Assembly: GCF_016463645.1 (NCBI RefSeq)
Contig: NZ_JAEMQX010000011.1
Location: forward strand, 1-57,935
Origin: Sphingopyxis sp.
GTDB lineage: Bacteria; Pseudomonadota; Alphaproteobacteria; Sphingomonadales; Sphingomonadaceae
Length of the DNA stretch: 57,935 nt
Direction of reading: 5' to 3'
Below are positions 28,794 to 36,776 of this stretch, one piece after another (the stretch's first letter is position 1; every line of letters starts with the position of its first letter). The notes under the pieces were generated by a model, which saw nothing but the letters and a program-made list of their open reading frames with translations, was not told the DNA's origin and searched no databases. A program made the translations under genes and the position numbers.

Positions 28794-29963
28794 TTACAAT
28801 CGCTCGATGATCGTGACGTTGGCTTGGCCGCCGCCTTCGCACATCGTCTGCAGGCCATATTTGCCGCCGGTCGCGTCGAGCACGCCGAGCAGCGTCGCCA
28901 TCAGCTTGGCACCCGAGGCGCCGAGAGGATGGCCGAGCGCGATCGCGCCGCCATGCTGGTTGAGCCGCGCATGATCGGCACCGAGATATTGCAGCCAAGC
29001 GAGCGGCACCGGCGCGAATGCCTCGTTGACCTCATAGGCGTCGATGTCGCCGATCTTCATGCCTGCCTTTTTGAGCGCGCGTTCGGTCGCGAACAGCGGC
29101 TCTTCGAGCATGATCACCGGGTCGCCCGCAGTCACCGAGATATGGTGGATTCGCGCACGCGGGGTCAGGCCGTGATCCTTGAGCGCCTGTTCGGACACGA
29201 CGAGCGCGGCCGAGGCGCCATCACAGATCTGGCTCGACGTCGCCGCGGTGATCGAGCCACCTTCCTGCAGGATCTTGACCCCGGCGATGCCTTCGAGCGT
29301 CGCGTCGAAGCGGATGCCCTCATCGACGAGGTGCGTCTGGCGGCCTTCGGGCGTGTCAATCTCGACCCCGACGATCTCGCGCTTGAAATGGCCGGCCTCG
29401 GTCGCCGCCTTGCCGCGGCGATGGCTTTCGAGCGCATAGGCGTCGAGGTCATCCTTGGTCAGCCCGTATTTCTTGACGATCATCTCGGCGCCCATGAACT
29501 GGCTGAACATGATGCCGGGATATTTTTCCTCGAGCCGCTCGGACTTATAATGGCCGAGCCCTTCCTTCATGAAGAGCGTCGCGACGCTGCCCATCGGGAC
29601 GCGCGTCATGCTCTCGATGCCGCTCGCGAGCACGATATCCTGCGTTCCCGACATCACCGCCTGCGCGGCGAACTGGATCGCCTGCTGCGACGAGCCGCAC
29701 TGGCGATCGATCGTCACCGCGGGGATCGAGTCGGGGAGCTTCGAGGCGAGTACCGCGTTGCGGCCGACGTCCATCGTCTGCTGACCGCCTTGGCTGACGC
29801 AGCCGGTGATGACATCGTCGATCGCCCTGGTGTCGAAGTCGTTGCGGTCGGCGATCGCGTCGAACACGGCGGCGCCAAGGTCGACGGGGTGGACGCCCGC
29901 GAGCCGGCCGCCGCGCTTGCCGCCGGCAGTGCGGACGGAGTCGACGATATAGGCAGTAGCCAT
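28794..29963 (-). CDS. Acetyl-CoA acyltransferase (thiolase)
   Basis: A 389-residue type II thiolase that cleaves or forms 3-ketoacyl-CoA. The acyl-accepting Cys is in IDRQCGSSQQAI, the His in GGAIALGHPLGASGA and the second Cys in QTMCEGGGQANVTI. It lies between the acyl-CoA dehydrogenase and SDR genes, so degradation (FadA-like) is more likely than PHB synthesis. The start at 29963 gives the canonical N-terminus MATAYIVDSVRTAGGK. Confidence 0.92.
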   Translation of the reverse strand: MATAYIVDSVRTAGGKRGGRLAGVHPVDLGAAVFDAIADRNDFDTRAIDDVITGCVSQGGQQTMDVGRNAVLASKLPDSIPAVTIDRQCGSSQQAIQFAAQAVMSGTQDIVLASGIESMTRVPMGSVATLFMKEGLGHYKSERLEEKYPGIMFSQFMGAEMIVKKYGLTKDDLDAYALESHRRGKAATEAGHFKREIVGVEIDTPEGRQTHLVDEGIRFDATLEGIAGVKILQEGGSITAATSSQICDGASAALVVSEQALKDHGLTPRARIHHISVTAGDPVIMLEEPLFATERALKKAGMKIGDIDAYEVNEAFAPVPLAWLQYLGADHARLNQHGGAIALGHPLGASGAKLMATLLGVLDATGGKYGLQTMCEGGGQANVTIIERL

Positions 29964-29992
29964 GGGAGAATTCCTTTCCTGCGCTTGTCGGG

Positions 29993-31147
29993 TCAGAGCT
30001 TGCGCCCGATCAGTTCCTTCATGATCTCGTTCGTGCCGCCGAAGATGCGCGTCACGCGCGCTGCGCGCCACGCGCGGGCGATCGGATATTCGTTCATGTA
30101 GCCCGAGCCGCCGAAGAGCTGGAGGCACTTGTCCATCACTTCCCACTGCAGGTCGGTGTGCCACAGCTTCGCCGCCGCACCCTCTTCGGGGGTCAGTTCC
30201 TTCTTCATGTGGCGCGCGAGCGCCCAGTCGAGATGCGCCCAGCCGACCTGCAGCTTCGCCTTGAGGTCGGCGAGCACGAAGCGGCTGTTCTGGAAGTCGA
30301 GGATCGGCTTGCCGAACGCCTTGCGCTCGCGCGTATAATCGACCGTGTCGTCGAAGGCGCGCTGCGCCGAGGCCTGCGCGCTGACCGCGATCGACAGGCG
30401 CTCCTGCGGCAGCTCGCTCATCAAATAGATGAAGCCCTGGCCCTCTTCGCCGAGGCAGTTGGTGATCGGCACGCGCACGTCGTTGAAAAACAGCTCCGAC
30501 GTATCGGCCTCATCCTGCCCGATCTTGTCGAGGTTGCGGCCGCGCTCGAAACCCTCGCGGTCGGCCTCGACGAGGACGATCGACACGCCCTTCCATGCCG
30601 GCTGCACCTCGGTGTCGGTCTTGACGCAGACGAGGATCAGGTCGGCGTTCTGGCCGTTGGTGATGAAAGTCTTCGACCCGTTGATGACGTAATGATTGCC
30701 ATCCTTCTTCGCGGTCGTGCGCATCCCCTGAAGGTCGGAGCCGGTGCCCGGTTCGGTCATCGCGATCGCGGTGATCGTCTCGCCCGACACCATCCTCGGC
30801 AGCCAATGCTTCTTCTGCTCCTCGCTGCCATATTTGACGATGTAGCTGGTGACGATGTCCGATTGGAGCGAGAAGCCCGTCGTCGCCCGGCCGTAATAGG
30901 CGCTTTCCTCATCGACGATCGCATTATAGCCGAAGTCGAGCCCGAGCCCGCCATATTCCTCCGGAACCGTCGGGCAGAGCATGCCGATCTCGCCCGCCTT
31001 CGGCCAGATCGACTTGGGGACGATCTTGTCCTCGGCCCATTGCGCAGCGTTCGGCGCGACTTCCTTTTCGAGGAACTGGCGCACCGTCGCGCGAAACGCC
31101 TCATGGTCCTCGTTATAGGCGAAACGCGACAGGTTATCGAGCGACAT
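29993..31147 (-). CDS. Acyl-CoA dehydrogenase
   Basis: A 384-residue FAD-dependent dehydrogenase catalysing the first step of beta-oxidation, with electrons passed to ETF. Typical regions are AMTEPGTGSDLQGMRTTA, YVINGSKTFITNGQNADL, ERLSIAVSAQA and the C-terminal FGGSGYMNEYPIARAWRAARVTRIFGGTNEIMKELIGR with the catalytic-region Glu. It is the first gene of the operon, and a LiuR-like dyad lies 70-93 bp upstream. The chain-length or branched-chain substrate is not deducible by eye. Confidence 0.93.
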   Translation of the reverse strand: MSLDNLSRFAYNEDHEAFRATVRQFLEKEVAPNAAQWAEDKIVPKSIWPKAGEIGMLCPTVPEEYGGLGLDFGYNAIVDEESAYYGRATTGFSLQSDIVTSYIVKYGSEEQKKHWLPRMVSGETITAIAMTEPGTGSDLQGMRTTAKKDGNHYVINGSKTFITNGQNADLILVCVKTDTEVQPAWKGVSIVLVEADREGFERGRNLDKIGQDEADTSELFFNDVRVPITNCLGEEGQGFIYLMSELPQERLSIAVSAQASAQRAFDDTVDYTRERKAFGKPILDFQNSRFVLADLKAKLQVGWAHLDWALARHMKKELTPEEGAAAKLWHTDLQWEVMDKCLQLFGGSGYMNEYPIARAWRAARVTRIFGGTNEIMKELIGRKL

Positions 31148-31216
31148 TGATCTTCCTTTCCCTGAGGACGGCCGGGCGCAAACGGGGAGTCGGCCGCATC
31201 CTTCCAAGCCAAGAGA

Positions 31217-31240
31217 CCTTACGTTTACGTCCACGTCAAG
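31217..31240 (-). promoter_or_regulatory. Putative MerR/LiuR-type operator upstream of the acyl-CoA dehydrogenase operon
   Basis: Read on the minus strand, the site has TTGACG followed by GGACGTAAACGTAAGG, with three ACGT cores in an imperfect dyad. It resembles the ACGT-N-ACGT-type sites known for LiuR-like MerR regulators of acyl-CoA and branched-chain catabolism. The position, 70 bases before the operon, is suitable. Confidence 0.45.
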
Positions 31241-31363
31241 TGCAAATGCCGCTACGGCACGAGACTCTTTGGCAGCATGCCCTTTGCCATCATCCTGTCC
31301 TGCACCCGCCGAATAGGTTTGCAGCCGCTGGGCAGCTTCAGCACGCCACGCTATGGCAAGACC

Positions 31364-32233
31364 ATGGTCGAACTGCTTCTCGACGCCGGCGCTCTGCTCG
31401 GCGAATCGCCGCGCTGGAACGGCGCCGACGCCCGCCTCTATTGGGTCGATATCGACGCACACCGCATTCACCGTACTGACCCCGCAACCGGCCGGGACGA
31501 GGTCATGCAACTCGACGGCCCGGTGGGCTGCGTCGCGCCGCGCGCGGCGGGCGGTCTGATTGCCGCGCTCAAATCGGGCTGCGCGCTGATCGACGAATGG
31601 GGCGCCGCGCCGCAAGCCTTTGGCGAACAGGTGCTCGCGGACCTGCCCGGGCAACGGTTCAACGACGGCTGCGTTGACGCCGCCGGTCGGCTCTGGGTCG
31701 GGAGCCTGACCGCTGACAAGGCGAAGCGCGACGCGACCCTGTATCGCGTCGACCCCGACGCGACGCTGACGCCGATGATCGCCGGGCTGATGACGAGCAA
31801 CGGCGCCGCTTTCAGCCCTGATGGCCGGACTTTCTATCACGCCGACACGCCGACGCACCGGATCGACGCCTATGATGTCGATCCGGCGACCGGCACGCTC
31901 GGGGACAAGCGGGTCTTTCATCAATTTTCCGAAGGTCATGGGCGCCCCGATGGCGCCGCGATCGATGCCGAGGGTTGCTACTGGTCGGCGCTGTGGGACG
32001 GGTGGCGCATCGTGCGCCTCTCGCCGCAAGGCGAACTCATTCAGACGGTCGAAATGCCGGTCCAGCGCCCGACGATGATCGTTTTCGGGGGTGAGGATCT
32101 CAAAACCGCATTCGTCACCAGCGCGGGCAAGAATCTGAACGATGAGGAACGCGAGGCCCAGCCGCATGCCGGCGGCGTCTTTTCCTTCCGCGTCGATGTC
32201 CCCGGCCTGACGCAGACGGATTTTGGCGGCTAG
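31364..32233 (+). CDS. SMP-30/gluconolactonase family protein
   Basis: A 289-residue six-bladed beta-propeller of the regucalcin/gluconolactonase family. It shows LGESPRWNGADARLYWVDID near the start (metal-ligand Glu), GQRFNDGCVDAAGRLWVGSL (Asn/Asp ligands), MTSNGAAFSPDGRTFYHADT and GRPDGAAIDAEGCYW. These ligands bind a divalent metal for lactone hydrolysis. The ATG at 31364 fits the family N-terminus. An upstream in-frame start at 31277 adds an unlikely leader. The sugar lactone is unknown. Confidence 0.87.
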   Translation: MVELLLDAGALLGESPRWNGADARLYWVDIDAHRIHRTDPATGRDEVMQLDGPVGCVAPRAAGGLIAALKSGCALIDEWGAAPQAFGEQVLADLPGQRFNDGCVDAAGRLWVGSLTADKAKRDATLYRVDPDATLTPMIAGLMTSNGAAFSPDGRTFYHADTPTHRIDAYDVDPATGTLGDKRVFHQFSEGHGRPDGAAIDAEGCYWSALWDGWRIVRLSPQGELIQTVEMPVQRPTMIVFGGEDLKTAFVTSAGKNLNDEEREAQPHAGGVFSFRVDVPGLTQTDFGG

Positions 32234-32280
32234 GCGGGTTGCGCCCCACTGTCATATAAGGTTAAGGCGGCCCCGGACAT

Positions 32281-32296
32281 GGTTTCGTCCGAAACC
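32281..32296 (+). promoter_or_regulatory. 5' leader hairpin of the M3 peptidase gene
   Basis: A perfect 7-bp stem GGTTTCG / CGAAACC with a 2-base centre, 24 bases before the ATG and just ahead of the GGGGAG ribosome binding site. It may be an operator half or an mRNA hairpin. No T-run follows. Confidence 0.3.
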
Positions 32297-32319
32297 TTAT
32301 CTTCCGGGGAGATTTATCG

Positions 32320-34500
32320 ATGTCGCGCCCAGCGCAGCCTTTTGCCCGCCATTTGTCGATCCTGCTTGCATCCACCGCGATGATGGTGGGTTATAGCCAG
32401 ATGACTGCAACCGCCGCCGAAACGACCGCCGCCATCGCCCCCGCGGGTGCCAACCCGATGCTCGCGCCCTGGACCGGACCCTTTGAAGGGGTGCCGCCGT
32501 GGGACAAGATGGACCCCGAGCTGTTCCCCGACGCCTTCACCAAGGGCATGGCGGAAACCAGGGCGCAGGTGCAGGAGGTGATCGACAATCCCGACACGCC
32601 GACATTCGAGAACACGCATGTCCCGATGATGCTCGCGGGCGACACGATGGAACGCCTGTTCGCGCTGTGGGGCGTACAGACGTCGAACAAGTCGAACGAC
32701 CGCGTCGAGGATATCGACGCCGAGTGGAGCCCCAAGCTCACCACCTTCTACACAGAGTTGTTCCTCGACCCGAAACTCTTCGCGCGTTACAAAGCCGTGT
32801 ACGACAAGCGGAACAGCAGCGGACTTAACGCGCAGCAGGTCCGCATCGTCGAGCGCAGCTATGACGAGATGGTGCGCGATGGCGCCAACCTGTCGCCCGC
32901 CGACAAGACGAAGCTGGTCGAGATGAACTCGAAGCTTGAAGGGCTTTTCTCGGCTTTCTCGTCGAAGCTGCTCGGCGACGAAAAGCTCTATACTTTCGTC
33001 ACGGACAAGACCGAGCTCGCGGGCCTCGAACCCGGCTTCGTCGCCTCGCTCGCGGCGGCGGCGGAATCGCAGGGCAAACCCGGTCAGTGGGCGATCAAGA
33101 ACACCCGCTCCTCGGCGCAGCCGGTGCTGCAGGGCGCAACGAACCGCGCGCTTCGCGAACGCGTCTACAAGGCCTTCATCAGCCGCGGCGACAATGGCGA
33201 CGCCAACGATACCAACGCAACGATCGCCGAAATCCTGAAGCTGCGCCAGCAGCGCGCCGAACTGCTCGGCTTTGCGACCCACGCGAATTATCGCATGGCC
33301 GACACGATGGCGAAGACTCCCGAAAACGCTATGGGTCTGATGATGAAGGTCTGGCCCGCCGCAGTCGCGCGCGTGAAGGAAGAGGTCGCCGACATGCAGG
33401 CGATCGCCGATCAGGAAGCCAGAGCCGGCAATGGTCCGAAGATCACCATCGAACCGTGGGACTATCGCTTCTATTCGGAGAAGGTCCGCAAGGCGAAATA
33501 CGACCTCGATGAAAGCGAGGTGAAGCCGTATCTCCAGCTCGACAAGCTGACGCAGGCGATGTTCTGGTCGGCGGGCCAGCTCTACGATCTCGGGTTCCGC
33601 GAAAATACCGGCACCGTCCCCGTCTTCGATCCCAAGGTCAAAACCTTCGAGGTCTATAACCTCAAGACGAACGAGAATGTCGGGCTGATCTATCTCGACA
33701 ATTTCGCACGCGACGGCAAACGCTCGGGCGCGTGGATGACCACCTATCGCAGTCAGCAGACGCTCGGCGGCGAACGCAACGTCCTCGCGTCGAACAACAA
33801 TAATTTCACCGAAGGCGCGAAGGGCGAGCCGACGCTTATCAGCCTCGACGATGCGACGACCTTGTTCCACGAGTTCGGCCACGGCATCCATTATCTGTTG
33901 CAGCACATCTATTATCCGGCGCTCGCCGGGGTGCCGCGTGATTTCGTCGAGTTCCCGAGCCAGGTGAACGAGAACTGGCTGATGACACCCGAGGTGCTGT
34001 CGAAATATGCGACGCACTACAGGACGGGCGAACCGATCCCGCAGGCGCTGGTCGACAAGATCCTCGCCTCGAACAAGTTCAACCAGGGCTTCGAGACGGT
34101 CGAGTATCTTTCGAGCGCGATCGTCGACATGAAGCTGCACAACCGCAAGATCCCGGTAACCGACGTCGACAAGTTCGAACGCGAGACCCTCGCCGAAATG
34201 GGCATGCCGAAGGAAATCGTCATGCGCCATCGCCTGCCGCAGTTCGGCCATCTGTTCAGCAGCGACGCCTATTCGGCGGGTTATTACAGCTATCTGTGGT
34301 CGGAGACGATGGACGCCGACACCTGGGCAGCCTTTACCGAAGCCGGCGGCCCGTGGGATCGCAGCGTCGCCGACAAGTTCCGCACCATCCTGCTGATGAC
34401 CGGCAACGAGACCGACCGCGCCGAGGCCTATCGCGCCTTCCGCGGCCGCGATCCCGACGTGAAGGCGCTGCTGGAGAAGCGCGGCTTTCCGACCGAGTAA
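32320..34500 (+). CDS. dcp: Secreted M3-family peptidyl-dipeptidase (Dcp-like)
   Basis: A 726-residue zinc metallopeptidase of the thimet-oligopeptidase/Dcp family. The first ~32 residues look like a signal peptide (basic start, hydrophobic LSILLASTAMMVGYS, cleavage near TAAA). The catalytic motif is TTLFHEFGHGIHYLL, with the third zinc ligand Glu in FVEFPSQVNENW. It probably works in the periplasm on short peptides. A strong terminator follows the stop. Confidence 0.92.
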   Translation: MSRPAQPFARHLSILLASTAMMVGYSQMTATAAETTAAIAPAGANPMLAPWTGPFEGVPPWDKMDPELFPDAFTKGMAETRAQVQEVIDNPDTPTFENTHVPMMLAGDTMERLFALWGVQTSNKSNDRVEDIDAEWSPKLTTFYTELFLDPKLFARYKAVYDKRNSSGLNAQQVRIVERSYDEMVRDGANLSPADKTKLVEMNSKLEGLFSAFSSKLLGDEKLYTFVTDKTELAGLEPGFVASLAAAAESQGKPGQWAIKNTRSSAQPVLQGATNRALRERVYKAFISRGDNGDANDTNATIAEILKLRQQRAELLGFATHANYRMADTMAKTPENAMGLMMKVWPAAVARVKEEVADMQAIADQEARAGNGPKITIEPWDYRFYSEKVRKAKYDLDESEVKPYLQLDKLTQAMFWSAGQLYDLGFRENTGTVPVFDPKVKTFEVYNLKTNENVGLIYLDNFARDGKRSGAWMTTYRSQQTLGGERNVLASNNNNFTEGAKGEPTLISLDDATTLFHEFGHGIHYLLQHIYYPALAGVPRDFVEFPSQVNENWLMTPEVLSKYATHYRTGEPIPQALVDKILASNKFNQGFETVEYLSSAIVDMKLHNRKIPVTDVDKFERETLAEMGMPKEIVMRHRLPQFGHLFSSDAYSAGYYSYLWSETMDADTWAAFTEAGGPWDRSVADKFRTILLMTGNETDRAEAYRAFRGRDPDVKALLEKRGFPTE

Positions 34501-34520
34501 GCGAACAGGACCGGGGAGGC

Positions 34521-34549
34521 AAAGGGGGCGATTTCGCCCCCTTTGTTTT
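34521..34549 (+). terminator. Rho-independent terminator after the M3 peptidase gene
   Basis: A perfect 11-bp stem AAAGGGGGCGA / TCGCCCCCTTT with a 2-base centre (34521-34531 with 34534-34544), followed by GTTTT. It insulates the peptidase from the SPFH operon promoter. Confidence 0.85.
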
Positions 34550-34587
34550 GGGCGTGGAAGTTGGCGAAGGTGCCGCGCAACGAGGGG

Positions 34588-34616
34588 TTGACCAACGACA
34601 GATTCGATATAAATAT
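34588..34616 (+). promoter_or_regulatory. Candidate promoter of the SPFH operon
   Basis: TTGACC at 34588-34593 is a good -35 element. AT-rich TATAAATAT at 34608-34616 can supply the -10 at 15-17 bp spacing. The -10 region lies inside the 36-bp palindrome, a layout typical of repression. Confidence 0.45.
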
Positions 34617-34637
34617 GATATCATAATCATATCGAAT
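34602..34637. promoter_or_regulatory. 36-bp AT-rich palindrome (operator) upstream of the SPFH-Arc operon
   Basis: Sixteen of eighteen base pairs are symmetric. The outer arms are ATTCGATAT and ATATCGAAT and the core is TATGATATCATA. Only the pairs 34611/34628 and 34613/34626 break symmetry. It ends 15 bases before the ATG and 5 before the GGAGGG site, and contains only 7 G/C bases in a very GC-rich genome. It is an excellent candidate for a dimer or dimer-of-dimers operator. Confidence 0.75.
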
Positions 34638-34652
34638 GATTCGGAGGGAAAC

Positions 34653-35558
34653 ATGGTCGAAGCAGGGACAAGGGCGCTCAATCGCAGCCGCGAGACGCGC
34701 GCCAATACGCAGAGCGGCTATCTGATGCTGCTGATCTGGCTGGTGCTGCTGGGGCTGGCGATCTGGGCCGCGACGACCAATATCGGCGGCGAGGGGATCG
34801 ACTGGAACTGGAAATGGGCGTTCGTCGTCGCGAGCGGCGTGATCGGCACGATCATCCTCTGCGGCTTTTACATGATCAACCCGAACGAGGCGGCGGCGGT
34901 CCAGCTGTTCGGCGCCTATCGGGGCACCGACCGCGAGGAGGGGCTGCGCTGGGTCCTGCCCTGGCTCAGCCGCAAGAAGATCGCCGTCCGCGCGAACAAC
35001 GTGATTTCGGACAAGATCAAGGTCAACGACCTGCGCGGCAACCCCATTGAGATGGCGGCGCAGGTCGTGTGGCGCGTCACCGACACCGCGCAGGCGCTGT
35101 TCGACGTCGACGATTACAAGGAATTCGTGATGGCGCAGATCGAGGCCGCGGTGCGCTCGATCGGCTCGCGCTATCCCTATGACGATATCGAGCATCAGGA
35201 AGTGACGCTGCGCGGCAACCATGACGAGGTCGGCGAGGAACTGCGCAAGGCCCTGATCGAGCGGCTGGAAGTGGCGGGGATCACCGTCGACGAATGCGGT
35301 CTCACCCACCTTGCCTATGCCCCCGAGATCGCCGGCGCGATGCTGCGCCGCCAGCAGGCCGAAGCGGTGATCGCGGCGCGCAAGAAGCTGGTCGAGGGCG
35401 CGGTGACGATGGTCGAGATGGCGCTCCAGCACCTGTCCGAGAAAAATGTCGTCGACCTAGACGACGAGCGCAAGGCGGCGATGGTGTCGAACCTGATGGT
35501 CGTCCTGTGCGGCGAACGCGACACGCAGCCCGTCGTCAACACCGGCTCGCTCTACTGA
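34653..35558 (+). CDS. SPFH (band 7) domain membrane protein
   Basis: A 301-residue protein with two N-terminal membrane helices (about residues 24-43 and 53-74) and an SPFH domain (VQLFGAYRGTDREEGLRWVLPW ... IEMAAQVVWRVTDTAQALFDVDDYKEFVMAQIEAAVRSIGSRYPYDD). An Ala/Glu-rich C-terminal helix (RRQQAEAVIAARKKLVEGAV) likely oligomerises. SPFH proteins form membrane scaffolds and often partner with proteases. The strong GGAGGG site and the palindrome directly upstream suggest tight control. It is followed after 9 bases by a ribbon-helix-helix gene. Confidence 0.88.
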   Translation: MVEAGTRALNRSRETRANTQSGYLMLLIWLVLLGLAIWAATTNIGGEGIDWNWKWAFVVASGVIGTIILCGFYMINPNEAAAVQLFGAYRGTDREEGLRWVLPWLSRKKIAVRANNVISDKIKVNDLRGNPIEMAAQVVWRVTDTAQALFDVDDYKEFVMAQIEAAVRSIGSRYPYDDIEHQEVTLRGNHDEVGEELRKALIERLEVAGITVDECGLTHLAYAPEIAGAMLRRQQAEAVIAARKKLVEGAVTMVEMALQHLSEKNVVDLDDERKAAMVSNLMVVLCGERDTQPVVNTGSLY

Positions 35559-35567
35559 GGCCGTCCG

Positions 35568-35771
35568 GTGGCTGCACAGTCCCGAAAGGCCTTTGCCCTC
35601 CGTCTCGATCCCGCGCTCTACGCGGCGATCGAGCGGCTGGCGGCGGCCGAACTGCGCAGCGCCAATGCCGAGATCGAGATTTTGCTGCGCGAGGCGCTCG
35701 GCCGGCGCGGCGTCAGCGTCAGACAGTCGGAAGCGCCGAAACGCGGCCGGCCGCCCAGGGAGGAGAGCTGA
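35568..35771 (+). CDS. Arc-type ribbon-helix-helix DNA-binding protein
   Basis: A 67-residue protein starting with GTG. KAFALRLDPALYAAIERLA supplies the beta-strand and first helix and SANAEIEILLREAL the second helix of an Arc/MetJ-type fold. A basic Pro/Arg tail (KRGRPPREES) follows. RHH dimers bind palindromic operators in pairs. As the middle gene of the SPFH operon it is the natural candidate to bind the 36-bp palindrome, although this is inference. No toxin-like partner is evident. Confidence 0.8.
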   Translation: MAAQSRKAFALRLDPALYAAIERLAAAELRSANAEIEILLREALGRRGVSVRQSEAPKRGRPPREES

Positions 35772-35772
35772 G

Positions 35773-36015
35773 ATGATCCACCTGTTTCCGGACAAGCGCC
35801 CCTGGTTCCGGCCGAAAAGTCACGGCTACGGAACCGGGCTGCCGATCGCGTGGCAGGGATGGGTGCTGATGGCGCTGCATGTCGCGCTGATCGCGGGCAT
35901 CGCGGTTCTGCTGCGCGATCGCCCGGTGACGATGGCGATTGCCGTGCTCCTTGCCGGGCTCGCCCCGATGCCGATCTATCGCGCCCGGACCGAAGGCGGC
36001 TGGCGCTGGCGATAG
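35773..36015 (+). CDS. Small two-helix membrane protein of the SPFH operon
   Basis: An 80-residue protein starting 1 base after the RHH stop, with an AGGAGAG site upstream. It has two hydrophobic helices (about residues 27-46 and 51-67) and a Trp/Arg-rich end (RTEGGWRWR). No known family is recognised. Its close coupling suggests that it works with the SPFH protein in the membrane. Confidence 0.7.
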   Translation: MIHLFPDKRPWFRPKSHGYGTGLPIAWQGWVLMALHVALIAGIAVLLRDRPVTMAIAVLLAGLAPMPIYRARTEGGWRWR

Positions 36016-36101
36016 GCCCCGGCGACTTTTCCCGGGGATAGCTGTCGATAGCGTCCCCGCCCCGCTTGCCCCCGACTCGCTAGATGGTTAAGGCCGATGT
36101 C

Positions 36102-36773
36102 ATGACCGGCCCGACCACCCCCGTCCGCATCGCCCCGTCGATCCTGAGCGCCGATTTCGCGCGGCTTGGCGAAGAGGTGCGCGCGATCGAGACTGCGGGC
36201 GCCGACTGGGTCCATATCGACGTCATGGACGGCCATTATGTCCCCAACCTGACGATCGGCCCGATGGTGGTGAAGGCGCTGCGTCCGCATTCGGCCCTGC
36301 CCTTCGACGTCCACCTGATGATCAGCCCCGTCGATCATTTCCTCGACGCCTTCGCCGCGGCCGGCGCCGACATCATCACCGTGCATCCCGAGGCCGGGCC
36401 GCACATCCATCGCACCGTCCAGCACATCAAGTCGCTCGGCAAGCAGGCGGGGGTGTCGCTCAATCCCGCGACGCCCGCGAAGATGCTCGACTATCTGATC
36501 GACGACATCGACCTCGTCCTGATCATGAGCGTCAATCCGGGCTTCGGCGGCCAGAGCTTCATTTCGAGCCAGCTTCGCAAGATCGAGGCGGTCCGGAAGA
36601 TGATCGAGAAATCGGGCCGCGACATCCGGCTCGAGGTCGACGGCGGCATCGACGCGGGCACTGCCCCGCTCGCGATCGCGGCGGGCGCCGACGTGCTCGT
36701 TGCGGGCACCGCGACCTTCAAGGGCGGGCCCGACGCCTATGCCGACAATATCCGGCGGCTGCGCGGAGCCTGA
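36102..36773 (+). CDS. rpe: Ribulose-phosphate 3-epimerase
   Basis: A 223-residue TIM-barrel epimerase linking ribulose-5-P and xylulose-5-P in the pentose phosphate pathway. It shows [16 protein letters not shown], the metal His/Asp in [37 protein letters not shown] and the catalytic Asp in LEVDGGID. The start at 36102 has AAGG upstream. An in-frame ATG at 36084 is possible. It is followed after 3 bases by the heparinase-like gene, a pairing typical of alphaproteobacteria. Confidence 0.95.
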   Translation: MTGPTTPVRIAPSILSADFARLGEEVRAIETAGADWVHIDVMDGHYVPNLTIGPMVVKALRPHSALPFDVHLMISPVDHFLDAFAAAGADIITVHPEAGPHIHRTVQHIKSLGKQAGVSLNPATPAKMLDYLIDDIDLVLIMSVNPGFGGQSFISSQLRKIEAVRKMIEKSGRDIRLEVDGGIDAGTAPLAIAAGADVLVAGTATFKGGPDAYADNIRRLRGA

Positions 36774-36776
36774 TCG

